From an uncultured Bacteroidales bacterium (GTDB taxonomy: Bacteria > Bacteroidota > Bacteroidia > Bacteroidales > Muribaculaceae), in contig CAMWQZ010000103.1 in the NCBI GenBank assembly GCA_947176515.1, positions 1 to 5,799 of the forward strand: a stretch of DNA of 5,799 nt, given 5' to 3'. How positions within the stretch are numbered: the first letter of the stretch is position 1; each line of letters opens with the position of its first letter. The notes under the pieces were generated by a model. That model saw nothing but the letters and a program-made list of their open reading frames with translations, was not told where the DNA came from and ran no database searches. This document shows, in pieces, positions 1-5,799 of this stretch. A program made the translations under genes and the position numbers.

Positions 1-36
1 AAAAAAGAGCCCGTTTACCGAGGAGGAGAACGGGCT
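1..36 (-). terminator. Leftward intrinsic terminator
   Basis: A perfect 8-bp inverted repeat (AGCCCGTT at 8-15, AACGGGCT at 29-36) has a 13-nt loop and, read on the minus strand, is followed by C and six T (7 down to 1). The T tract lies only on that side, so it ends a leftward transcript coming from beyond position 36. In the minus-strand RNA the loop is C-rich (CUCCUCCUCGGUA). No T run follows on the plus strand, so it is not a terminator for a gene left of the window. Confidence 0.7.
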
Positions 37-100
37 GAGAAGGTAATCGTACATTTTGAGGTCTTGACTTTTTATAAACGTCAGCAAAATGCCTTCTCAT
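1..100 (-). ncRNA. Candidate leftward structured sRNA
   Basis: Immediately abutting the leftward terminator is a long nested hairpin: TGAGAAGG (36-43) pairs with CCTTCTCA (92-99), CATTTTG (52-58) with CAAAATG (85-91), and TGAC (65-68) with GTCA (80-83). One side has an 8-nt bulge (44-51); on the other the two outer arms are continuous. No open reading frame of useful size lies in it. Read leftward, it is one large hairpin followed without a linker by a terminator, as in many bacterial sRNAs. No convincing TAnnTTTG promoter was found on the minus strand between 100 and 200, so the 5' end is a guess. It could instead be the tail of a longer leftward transcript or a palindromic mobile-element remnant. 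Confidence 0.45.
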
Positions 101-130
101 GTCTTTATAACATTATGACTGATTTAAAAG

Positions 131-161
131 TTTATCAGTAGCGATATTTTTTGTAAATTTG
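131..161 (+). promoter_or_regulatory. Bacteroidetes-type promoter
   Basis: TAAATTTG at 154-161 fits the TAnnTTTG -7 box of the Bacteroidetes primary sigma factor. TTTA at 131-134 lies 19 nt upstream as a near-consensus TTTG -33 box. Predicted transcription start is about 166-168. An ACTGAT/ATCAGT dyad (118-123, 134-139) straddles the -33 box and might be an operator. The promoter fires toward the hairpin terminator at 199-250. Confidence 0.6.
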
Positions 162-166
162 CAGCG

Positions 167-250
167 CTCATCGGAGGGTCGATAGTCGCAACTATAAGGC
201 TGGATAAGATGTCGGGTGCGCCCAGTTAATCTTATCCAGCTTATTTTTTT
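167..250 (+). ncRNA. Candidate rightward sRNA, about 84 nt
   Basis: A promoter (131-161) and an intrinsic terminator (199-250) enclose about 84 nt with no plausible coding sequence. Two hairpins are visible: ATAGT (182-186) with ACTAT (191-195) closing a CGCA tetraloop, then the long terminator stem. This compact layout is typical of a stand-alone sRNA. I do not recognise the family. It could also be a leader RNA left over from a gene that once followed; what follows now is only a MATE remnant without a start. Confidence 0.5.
199..250 (+). terminator. Rightward intrinsic terminator
   Basis: A perfect 12-bp inverted repeat, GCTGGATAAGAT (199-210) and ATCTTATCCAGC (229-240), has an 18-nt loop in which GGG and CCC (214-216, 221-223) can also pair. 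TTATTTTTTT follows at 241-250. Strong stem plus T tract on the plus strand makes this one of the clearest signals in the window. Confidence 0.85.
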
Positions 251-270
251 GTCCTCTGGTCGCGAGTCGC

Positions 271-516
271 GATAAGAAGCAATATGTGTTTGCCGCCAAC
301 ATTTCGGTCATCGGTTTCTGTCAAAGTGTCGAAGACGCGGTGCGTGCAACCGTGCTTACGCTTTTACGCGGAGTAGTGTTCGTAGTGCCTGCATTTATGA
401 TACTTCCGAGTTTCGGCCAATGGTGGGGCGCTTGGGCGGCAATATCGGTTTCAGAGGCTGCAACGCTGATGGTGATTGTCGCGATGGCGATGTGTAAGTG
501 CTTTAAAATCAGATAA
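271..516 (+). pseudogene. MATE-family efflux transporter, C-terminal remnant
   Basis: The reading frame to the TAA at 514-516 encodes about 80 residues resembling the last two membrane helices of MATE (multidrug and toxic compound extrusion) exporters, which expel drugs or metabolites using ion gradients. Visible are the polar stretch before helix 11, LTLLRGVVFVVPAFMILP, a GAWAAISVSEA segment corresponding to the usual G-hW-hA-hxxAE pattern, and a final hydrophobic helix ending in basic residues (KCFKIR). A full MATE protein is about 440-460 residues, so roughly 80% is missing. Similarity starts near 277-290, just after a CGCGAGTCGCG palindrome, and the DNA before it is an sRNA terminator rather than coding sequence. 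A GTG at 286 could serve as a start, but a two-helix fragment is unlikely to transport anything. The assignment rests on recognising the pattern, not on a search. Confidence 0.7.
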
Positions 517-547
517 AATGAAAGTGCGCTACTTCACAGCAACGCAC
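515..547 (-). terminator. Leftward intrinsic terminator with GUGA loop
   Basis: Read on the minus strand, 547 down to 524 folds into a 10-bp stem (GTGCGTTGCT with AGTAGCGCAC) closed by a GTGA, GNRA-type tetraloop, followed by TTTCATTTT (523-515). Two of the ten pairs are G-U on the minus-strand RNA and would be A-C mismatches on the plus strand, so the structure is specific to leftward RNA. No T tract follows on the plus strand. It overlaps the stop codon of the MATE remnant. Confidence 0.7.
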
Positions 548-654
548 CTCCCTCATAACCAAAATTCAAGTATATATTGTGAGTCTAACAAAACGTTATC
601 TTAAATCCATTTTAGGTTGAATTTTGCTAATGCTTATTCAATTGTTTATTTTGT
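515..654 (-). ncRNA. Candidate leftward sRNA, about 140 nt
   Basis: A minus-strand promoter (660-689) and a minus-strand terminator (515-547) bracket about 140 nt. Inside, CAAAATTCAA and TTGAATTTTG form a perfect 10-bp helix (plus-strand positions 617-626 and 560-569) closing a 47-nt domain. Within that, CTAAAA and TTTTGTTAG can form a shorter helix with one bulged G. About 12 nt separate the 10-bp helix from the terminator hairpin. The only ATG-started frames are 4 and 15 codons, with no convincing start context, so it is probably noncoding. I do not recognise the family. Confidence 0.55.
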
Positions 655-659
655 TGATG

Positions 660-689
660 CAAAGTTAATTTATTTTTTTAAAAAGTCAA
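660..689 (-). promoter_or_regulatory. Leftward Bacteroidetes-type promoter
   Basis: On the minus strand TAACTTTG (667-660) is a consensus -7 box, and TTG (689-687) lies exactly 19 nt upstream as the -33 element. The predicted start is about 653-655, firing toward the GUGA-loop terminator at 515-547. AT-rich DNA gives chance matches, but correct spacing together with a downstream terminator on the same strand supports it. Confidence 0.6.
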
Positions 690-690
690 T

Positions 691-913
691 GGAATTTCGA
701 TAAAGAGATTATTAAAATGTGTTAAATTTAAGAATTAACCCTCATGAAAGACAAATATTTCGGCAAAAAGTAAGCTGAAACGACCCAAATTTTACAAAAC
801 GCCTAACTAAATCACACCGGTTGATAGAAGAAATTTGAGTAAAAGTAAAAATGTCTCGAGGCGACAATCAAATTAATATATTTGATATATTTAACATTTT
901 AATTGTGTCATGA
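691..913 (+). other. AT-rich intergenic stretch without a clear gene
   Basis: No protein gene or RNA gene was recognised here. The only start-stop frame noticed is a 9-codon one (744-773). A 7-bp dyad, ATCAAAT (867-873) and ATTTGAT (880-886), lies about 28 nt upstream of the -33 box of the next promoter. TATATTTG (877-884) resembles a -7 box but lacks a good -33 partner. Confidence 0.6.
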
Positions 914-945
914 TTTGTTCAATATCTGTTTATCATGTAATTTTG
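914..945 (+). promoter_or_regulatory. Promoter of the abiF RNA and abiF gene
   Basis: TTTG at 914-917, a 20-nt spacer and TAATTTTG at 938-945 match the Bacteroidetes -33/-7 consensus completely. The predicted start is about 950-952. This is the best promoter match in the window and the only good one found ahead of the AbiF gene, so the RNA and the read-through mRNA probably share it. Confidence 0.75.
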
Positions 946-950
946 TATTC

Positions 951-1034
951 CGAATGTGCCAGCATCTGCACAAGCAGCAGACTTGCACTTTAAAAAGGAA
1001 GCTTTGGGGGCGTCGGAAAAGACGTCCCCTTTTT
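951..1034 (+). ncRNA. Small RNA upstream of abiF (abiF RNA candidate)
   Basis: About 84 nt run from the predicted start of a consensus promoter to a strong terminator that ends 13 nt before the AbiF start codon. The 5' half folds into a two-part hairpin: GTGC (956-959) with GCAC (985-988), an internal loop, then TCTGC (965-969) with GCAGA (977-981) closing a 7-nt loop. An A-rich linker (about 989-1005) leads to the terminator hairpin. Known of the family: a conserved noncoding RNA is found upstream of abiF genes, and AbiF has been reported to be a toxin whose antitoxin is that RNA. I infer that this is such an RNA from position, size and structure; I could not align it to the published consensus. 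The alternative is a 5' leader with an attenuator. Confidence 0.65.
1006..1034 (+). terminator. Terminator between abiF RNA and abiF
   Basis: GGGGGCGTC (1006-1014) pairs with GACGTCCCC (1021-1029), nine pairs including one G-U, around a GGAAAA loop, followed by TTTTT at 1030-1034. It stands between the only good promoter and the AbiF start at 1048. AbiF expression would therefore depend on leak-through, which would keep RNA in excess over protein message. Confidence 0.85.
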
Positions 1035-1047
1035 AATTACTGGGATT

Positions 1048-1959
1048 ATGCAGATTAAAATAGCAACTACATTAGACCGTCAGATTGAATTGTTAAAACA
1101 GCGTGGACTGTCAATTGGTGATGAAGAAAAAGCAAAAGAGATTTTGTCTGATATCGGGTATTACCGTCTGGGCTTTTATTGGTTTCCTTTTGAAGAGACA
1201 TATCCTAAAAAGAAAAACAGAACTCATAATTTTAAGAAGGGTTCAAGATTTGAAGATGCGGTGCGTTTATATTATTTCGATAATGATTTAAGAAATCTTA
1301 TTGTCCCATACTTGCATAGGATAGAGATTAATTTGAGAACCAACATTATATACAATGTTTCAAACTCATATGCTCAAAATCCGACTTGGTTTGCAGACCC
1401 CAAAATAATGACTGATAGGTTTATCGCTGAACTTCCTGTTAGATACGATAATTTGAAGAAAAACGAGGCGCTAAGGCGTCATCACGCTAAGTATATTAAC
1501 GACCGATATGCGCCTGCATGGAAAACGTTGGAATACATGACTTTTGGCGAAATGTTATATTTATTCGATAATCTTAGAGAAGAAGAATTAATGATAAAAA
1601 TTGCATCACGTTATGCTATAAAAAATCTTGAGGTTTTTTCTAATCAAATGCAGTCATTGAGGATGCTTCGAAACGTTTGTGCGCATGGGCATAACCTTTT
1701 TGATTATCATTTCTCAAAATCCATAAAGCCCGGTAATATTAAAGGTACGACACCAGAGCAACGTAATAGCGTTTCTGGTGGCTTAATTCTTGTCAGCTAT
1801 ATGCTTGGAGGTATATCGGTTAATCGTCAACGAGAATTTATTAATAGAGTTCGCTCGTTGGTATCAGATGTAGATTTTGATGATATAAGGCATATTATTG
1901 GCAAAATTACGGCTGAACCTGCACTTAAAAGTAAATTGGGAAAAGGTGCAGCGGAATAA
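1048..1959 (+). CDS. abiF: AbiF-type abortive infection HEPN protein (Abi_2 family)
   Basis: The 303-residue product matches the Abi_2 (AbiD/AbiF) family in length and motif order: an N-terminal IGYYRLGFYWFPF block (36-48), FDNDLRNL followed by HRIEINLR (77-97), PAWKTLEYMTFGEM (156-169), and a C-terminal HEPN ribonuclease motif, R-x4-H, at R208-H213 (RNVCAH). HEPN proteins of this type are thought to cut RNA, usually as dimers, causing growth arrest or abortive infection during phage attack. The RxxxxH residues are intact, so the enzyme is probably active. No signal peptide or membrane helix is seen; it should be cytoplasmic. The ATG at 1048 fits the family N terminus; there is no Shine-Dalgarno, as usual in Bacteroidetes. 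A structured RNA with its own terminator lies immediately upstream, which favours AbiF over AbiD. The gene is clearly AT-richer and uses more AGA, ATA and TTA codons than lysS and gpsA, which suggests horizontal acquisition. No clear terminator was found after it. Confidence 0.9.
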   Translation: MQIKIATTLDRQIELLKQRGLSIGDEEKAKEILSDIGYYRLGFYWFPFEETYPKKKNRTHNFKKGSRFEDAVRLYYFDNDLRNLIVPYLHRIEINLRTNIIYNVSNSYAQNPTWFADPKIMTDRFIAELPVRYDNLKKNEALRRHHAKYINDRYAPAWKTLEYMTFGEMLYLFDNLREEELMIKIASRYAIKNLEVFSNQMQSLRMLRNVCAHGHNLFDYHFSKSIKPGNIKGTTPEQRNSVSGGLILVSYMLGGISVNRQREFINRVRSLVSDVDFDDIRHIIGKITAEPALKSKLGKGAAE

Positions 1960-1993
1960 TTAATTGCCATTGCCGCAAAGTACGCTAATACAA

Positions 1994-2024
1994 GATGATT
2001 TTCGGCTGAATTTTTGTAACTTTG
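1994..2024 (+). promoter_or_regulatory. lysS operon promoter
   Basis: TAACTTTG at 2017-2024 is a consensus -7 box. The -33 region 19 nt upstream (GATG, 1994-1997) matches only partly. The predicted start near 2030 gives lysS a leader of about 58 nt. The promoter separates the housekeeping operon from abiF, although read-through from abiF is possible because no terminator is evident between them. Confidence 0.55.
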
Positions 2025-2088
2025 TGCTTTATATTATGGTTATTCATAAATCTGACATTTAACGATTATCATTAAAAATTTGAATTAT

Positions 2089-3831
2089 ATGAATCCACTG
2101 GAACTCAGCGAACAAGAAATCATCCGTCGCGGTAGCCTCGACTCTATGCGACAGATGGGCATAGACCCTTATCCTGCTGCCGAATACCCTGTGTCGGCTC
2201 ACTCTGATGAAATAAAAGCCACTTTCGCCGATGACGCCCCTGCCCGTGAGGTGTGTGTTGCCGGCCGAATAATGAGCCGCCGCATTATGGGCAAGGCTGC
2301 ATTTGTCGAACTGCAGGACTCAAAAGGACGTATTCAGATTTATGTGTCGCGCGACGAAATATGCCCCGATGAAAATAAGGACCTTTACAACGTTGTGTTC
2401 AAAAAGCTGCTCGATATCGGCGACTTTATCGGTGTTGAAGGATATGTGTTCCGCACTCAGACGGGCGAGATTTCAGTCCATGCGCGCACTCTTACCGTGC
2501 TCAGCAAGTCGCTGCGTCCGCTCCCTATCGTCAAGGTTAAGGACGGCGTGACTTACGACGCCTTCGATGACCCCGAGCTGCGTTACCGCCGCCGTTACGT
2601 CGACCTCGTGGTCAACGACCAGGTGAAAGATATATTTATCAAGCGTAGCAAGGTCTACGACTCGATGCGAAAATATTTCGGCGAACACGGCTATATGGAG
2701 GTAGAGACGCCCATTCTGCAGTCTATAGCCGGCGGAGCATCGGCACGTCCGTTTATCACTCACCATAACTCGCTCGACATGACGCTCTATATGCGCATCG
2801 CTACGGAGCTTTATCTCAAGCGTCTTATCGTCGGCGGTTTTGAAGGTGTATATGAAATCGGCAAGAATTTCCGCAATGAGGGCATGGACCGCACCCACAA
2901 TCCCGAGTTTACCTGTATGGAGATTTATGTCGCCTACAAGGATTATAACTGGATGATGGATTTCACCGAGCGTATGCTCGAAAGAATCTGCCTTGACGTC
3001 AACGGCACTACTGAGGTAAAGGTCGGTGATAATGTTATAAGCTTTAAGGCTCCTTTCCGCCGCGTGACGATGATTGACGCTATCAAGGAGCACACCGGCA
3101 TCGACATAACCGGCATGGACGAAGACCAGTTGCGCGACGTCTGCCGTAAGCTTGACATCGAGGTTGACGAATCATTCGGCAAAGGCAAGCTTATTGATGA
3201 AATCTTTGGCGAAAAGTGTGAGGGCAACTATATCCAGCCTACATTTATCACAGATTATCCCATCGAAATGTCGCCGCTCACCAAGCGTCACCGCAATAAT
3301 CCCGAGCTGACCGAACGCTTTGAACTGATGGTCAACGGCAAGGAGCTCTGCAACGCTTACTCAGAGCTTAATGACCCGATTGACCAGTACGAGCGTTTCG
3401 TTGAGCAGATGCGTCTGGGCGAGAAGGGCGATGATGAGGCGATGATTATCGACCACGATTTCATCCGCGCTCTCGAGTACGGCATGCCTCCCACATCAGG
3501 CATGGGCATCGGCATGGACCGTCTGGTGATGCTAATGACTGGCCAGACTACAATCCAGGAAGTACTCTTCTTCCCACAGATGCGTCCCGAAAAGGTCGAG
3601 CGCCGCGATAAGCCAGAAGCATACGAGGCAATCGGGGTGGCTACCGAATGGGTTGCTCCGCTCCAGAAAGCAGGAGTGCTCACCGTCGACGCTCTCGCCG
3701 AAGTCGCATCGGCCGGCAAGCTTCATCAGGAGCTGTGCGGCTTAAATAAGAAATTTAAGCTTGAGCTTAAAAATCCGACAGTCGACGAGGTGACAGCGTG
3801 GATTGAAGCCGCAGCCGCAGCAAAAAAATAA
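2089..3831 (+). CDS. lysS: Lysyl-tRNA synthetase, class II
   Basis: This cytoplasmic enzyme attaches lysine to tRNA-Lys using ATP. The 580-residue product starts with an anticodon-binding OB fold (about 55-135, with [20 protein letters not shown]), then the class II catalytic core: motif 1 around 198-212 ([10 protein letters not shown]), motif 2 with FRNEG at 261-265 and HNPEF at 270-274, and motif 3 GMGIGMDRL at 471-479 with its ATP-binding arginine (R478). E. coli LysS is about 505 residues. The excess is mainly a C-terminal extension (about 505-580) with an [20 protein letters not shown] helical pattern; from memory this is a Bacteroidetes feature. I chose the ATG at 2089 over an in-frame TTG at 2080 because ATG is far more usual and [10 protein letters not shown] resembles the family N terminus. 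The stop is 8 nt before gpsA, so the two are probably co-transcribed. Confidence 0.97.
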   Translation: MNPLELSEQEIIRRGSLDSMRQMGIDPYPAAEYPVSAHSDEIKATFADDAPAREVCVAGRIMSRRIMGKAAFVELQDSKGRIQIYVSRDEICPDENKDLYNVVFKKLLDIGDFIGVEGYVFRTQTGEISVHARTLTVLSKSLRPLPIVKVKDGVTYDAFDDPELRYRRRYVDLVVNDQVKDIFIKRSKVYDSMRKYFGEHGYMEVETPILQSIAGGASARPFITHHNSLDMTLYMRIATELYLKRLIVGGFEGVYEIGKNFRNEGMDRTHNPEFTCMEIYVAYKDYNWMMDFTERMLERICLDVNGTTEVKVGDNVISFKAPFRRVTMIDAIKEHTGIDITGMDEDQLRDVCRKLDIEVDESFGKGKLIDEIFGEKCEGNYIQPTFITDYPIEMSPLTKRHRNNPELTERFELMVNGKELCNAYSELNDPIDQYERFVEQMRLGEKGDDEAMIIDHDFIRALEYGMPPTSGMGIGMDRLVMLMTGQTTIQEVLFFPQMRPEKVERRDKPEAYEAIGVATEWVAPLQKAGVLTVDALAEVASAGKLHQELCGLNKKFKLELKNPTVDEVTAWIEAAAAAKK

Positions 3832-3839
3832 TCTGAATT

Positions 3840-4856
3840 ATGGACTCTCCGGCTGTTAATACATCATTTCCTGGAAATGTTGCAGTGATAGGCGGCGGCA
3901 CATGGGCCACCGCCCTCGCCAAGCTGCTGCTCGTCAACAACGAGACCATAACATGGTATCTTCATCGTCAGGACCGCATTGACGATTTTATCGCCAATGG
4001 CCGAAATCCGGGCTACCTGAGCGACATTGAGTTTGATGTCAAGCGAATCCATTTTTCAAACGACATCAATGAAGTCTGCGAGGCGTGCGACACGCTCCTG
4101 CTGGTGACTCCGTCGCCCTACTTTAAAAATGAAATTGGCAAGATTACGGTTGATATCTCTGACAAGTACATTGTTTCGGCGGTGAAAGGCATCGTGCCTG
4201 ACGAAAACGAGCTCATTACAGATTATATGCAGCATCGTTTTGGCGTCAAGCGCGACCATTGTCTCGTGATAGCCGGACCCTGTCACGCCGAGGAAGTTGC
4301 AATGGCGCGGCCAACCTATCTGACGATAGCCTGCAACGATATCGACCGCGCTGCGGTCTTCGCCCAGTCGCTTTCAGGCAAAAACAGTCACACTATTACG
4401 TCGACCGACGTTGACGGCATCGAGTATGCCGCCGTGCTTAAAAACGTCTATGCCATAGCGTCGGGCATCATCCACGGTTCAAAGAGAGGCGACAACTTCC
4501 TGGCGATACTCATGTCAAATGCTATCCGCGAGATGGCGTCATTTGTCAACACCGTTGTGCCGGGGCGCCGCGACATCTGCGACTCAGTGTATTTAGGTGA
4601 CTTGCTCGTGACTGCCTATTCGCGCTTCTCGCGCAACCACTATTTCGGCTCCATGATAGGACGCGGCTACTCGGTCAAGGCCGCCAGGATGGAGATGGAG
4701 CAGACCGCCGAAGGCTACTATGCCGCTAAGTGTATCCATGACATTAACGAGCGATATGATGTGGCGATGCCTATACTCAACGGTATCTATGACATCCTTT
4801 ACCGCGGCGTGAAGCCTAAACTGGCTGTTGACCGTATGTCGGAATATTTTGACTAA
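3840..4856 (+). CDS. gpsA: NAD(P)-dependent glycerol-3-phosphate dehydrogenase
   Basis: It reduces dihydroxyacetone phosphate to sn-glycerol-3-phosphate with NAD(P)H in the cytoplasm, supplying the backbone for phospholipids. The 338 residues match the usual family length (about 330-340). The N-terminal Rossmann fold starts with [12 protein letters not shown] (17-28), the dinucleotide-binding glycine motif. AVKGI (114-118) and GPCHAEE (146-152) follow; the latter has cysteine where most family members have serine in GPS. The C-terminal helical domain carries the active-site [11 protein letters not shown] (199-209; K201 is the likely catalytic lysine) and [10 protein letters not shown] plus SRN (252-265) for substrate binding. 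The ATG at 3840 lies 8 nt after the lysS stop and places the glycine motif at the normal distance from the N terminus. No promoter was seen in the gap, so it should be expressed from the lysS promoter. Confidence 0.95.
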   Translation: MDSPAVNTSFPGNVAVIGGGTWATALAKLLLVNNETITWYLHRQDRIDDFIANGRNPGYLSDIEFDVKRIHFSNDINEVCEACDTLLLVTPSPYFKNEIGKITVDISDKYIVSAVKGIVPDENELITDYMQHRFGVKRDHCLVIAGPCHAEEVAMARPTYLTIACNDIDRAAVFAQSLSGKNSHTITSTDVDGIEYAAVLKNVYAIASGIIHGSKRGDNFLAILMSNAIREMASFVNTVVPGRRDICDSVYLGDLLVTAYSRFSRNHYFGSMIGRGYSVKAARMEMEQTAEGYYAAKCIHDINERYDVAMPILNGIYDILYRGVKPKLAVDRMSEYFD

Positions 4857-4891
4857 AATTCAAGAATATCATACTTAAAAAATCATTCAAT

Positions 4892-5799
4892 ATGAAGCAA
4901 ATCGAACTTAGCATCAAAAATGCGCTCGGAGCTACCTCGCTTAGCGACATCGAAGCCCTTAAGCCTGAAGCTCAGAAAAGCCTCCAGAAACTCACCGACG
5001 GCAGCGGTCTCGGCAATGACTTCCTCGGATGGGTGAAACTCCCCTCAGAAACGCCTGCATCGCTGCTCGACGACATCAACGCGACTGCTGCATCGCTGCG
5101 CGAGAACTGCGACACTGTCGTTGTGATCGGTATCGGCGGCAGCTATCTTGGCGCAAAAGCCGTGATTGAGGCTCTCTCTGATTCGTTCGCAGCTTATCGC
5201 CACGACTCAACGCCTCACGTGCTTTTTGCCGGCCAGAATATCGGCGAAGACTATCTCTATGAGCTCTCTGATTATCTCAAAGATAAGAAATTTGGCATTG
5301 TAGTTATTTCTAAGTCAGGCACGACTACCGAACCTGCTATCGCTTTCCGTCTGCTCAAAGAGCAGCTCGAAAGACAGCTCGGACGCGAGGAAGCATCGAA
5401 ACGCATCGTCGCTATCACCGACGAAAAGCGCGGCGCGCTCCGCAGCCTCGCCACTCAGGAAGGCTACAAGACATTTGTCATCGCTGACAACGTCGGCGGC
5501 CGTTTCTCTGTGCTGACCCCCGTTGGCTTGCTGCCTATCGCCGTCGCCGGTTTCGATATCCACGCCCTTATCGAAGGCGCTGCTACGTTCGAGCAGGCAA
5601 CCCTCACCGGCGCCAACGACATGGCCACTCTTTATGCCCAGACCCGTAACGCTCTTTACCGCGCCGGCAAAAAGACTGAAATTCTCGTAAACTATAACCC
5701 CAAACTTCACTACTTCGGCGAATGGTGGAAACAGCTCTATGGCGAAAGCGAAGGCAAGGCCCACAAAGGCATCTTCCCTGCAGCAGTCGATAACTCTAC
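4892..5799 (+). CDS. pgi: Glucose-6-phosphate isomerase, 3'-truncated by window end
   Basis: It interconverts glucose-6-phosphate and fructose-6-phosphate in glycolysis and gluconeogenesis. The frame opens at ATG 4892 and stays open to the window end, giving 302 complete codons plus two bases. Visible are the sugar-phosphate-binding blocks [11 protein letters not shown] (80-90) and SKSGTTTEP (140-148), the PGI signature [14 protein letters not shown] (199-212), and QLYGESEGK (281-289), whose E285 corresponds to the catalytic glutamate. The short N terminus before the GIGGS block indicates the compact bacterial type of about 445 residues, so roughly two thirds of the gene is present. It starts 35 nt after gpsA without an evident terminator or good promoter between them, so it is probably the third gene of the operon. 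No Shine-Dalgarno is seen. Confidence 0.95.
   Translation, partial: MKQIELSIKNALGATSLSDIEALKPEAQKSLQKLTDGSGLGNDFLGWVKLPSETPASLLDDINATAASLRENCDTVVVIGIGGSYLGAKAVIEALSDSFAAYRHDSTPHVLFAGQNIGEDYLYELSDYLKDKKFGIVVISKSGTTTEPAIAFRLLKEQLERQLGREEASKRIVAITDEKRGALRSLATQEGYKTFVIADNVGGRFSVLTPVGLLPIAVAGFDIHALIEGAATFEQATLTGANDMATLYAQTRNALYRAGKKTEILVNYNPKLHYFGEWWKQLYGESEGKAHKGIFPAAVDNS

Noticed and set aside
515..556. 15-codon minus-strand frame starting with ATG at 556
   Set aside because: It runs through the terminator hairpin and has no recognisable sequence; the RNA structure explains the stretch better.
744..773. ATG-started frame of nine codons (MKDKYFGKK)
   Set aside because: Too short, no supporting promoter or terminator, and AT-rich DNA yields such frames by chance.
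877..884. TATATTTG as a second promoter for the abiF locus
   Set aside because: No acceptable -33 element at 19-21 nt upstream, while the 914-945 promoter is a full match.
956..988. Recurring GCA triplets in the abiF RNA, considered as a ToxI-like tandem repeat array or CRISPR repeat
   Set aside because: Only triplets recur (962, 968, 974, 977, 985), with no longer repeated unit; they are explained by the hairpin arms.
1960..2016. Terminator after abiF
   Set aside because: Only a weak GCCG/CGGC pairing with a long loop was found; not enough to call.
2080..2088. TTG at 2080 as lysS start
   Set aside because: ATG at 2089 is nearby, in frame and matches the usual LysS N terminus.
2473..3093. 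206-codon minus-strand open frame inside lysS
   Set aside because: It is the antisense shadow of a strongly conserved lysS catalytic core; GC-rich codons leave long antisense frames open.
5315..5764. 149-codon minus-strand open frame
   Set aside because: It lies opposite pgi, whose motifs are intact in the plus-strand frame; shadow of coding sequence.

Overview
The window looks like a Bacteroidales chromosome. Most promoters seen are of the Bacteroidetes type (TTTG about 19-20 nt upstream of TAnnTTTG), start codons lack Shine-Dalgarno sequences, lysyl-tRNA synthetase carries a C-terminal extension I associate with Bacteroidetes, and lysS-gpsA-pgi is a gene order I remember from Bacteroides. 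The GC-rich codon choice of the housekeeping genes would fit Muribaculaceae better than Bacteroides itself, but that is an inference.

Layout. Positions 1-1047 hold no intact protein gene. They contain a leftward hairpin-plus-terminator RNA (about 1-100), a short rightward candidate sRNA with its own promoter and terminator (about 167-250), a 5'-truncated MATE transporter remnant (271-516), a leftward candidate sRNA of about 140 nt with promoter and terminator (about 515-654), about 220 nt of AT-rich DNA with nothing clear, and a rightward small RNA (about 951-1034). This last RNA lies directly in front of an AT-rich Abi_2/AbiF HEPN gene (1048-1959). A promoter precedes lysS (2089-3831), which is followed 8 nt later by gpsA (3840-4856) and 35 nt after that by pgi (from 4892, cut by the window end).

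How the parts work together. The main find is the AbiF-type HEPN protein with a promoter-driven, structured, terminated RNA ending 13 nt before its start codon. This is the arrangement known for abiF genes and the conserved abiF RNA, reported to act as an RNA-antitoxin/toxin pair and proposed as the ancestor of Cas13. The three housekeeping genes form a probable operon joining translation (lysine charging), phospholipid precursor synthesis (sn-glycerol-3-phosphate) and central sugar metabolism (glucose-6-phosphate/fructose-6-phosphate). The accessory strip on the left carries up to four small RNA units, three of which I do not recognise.
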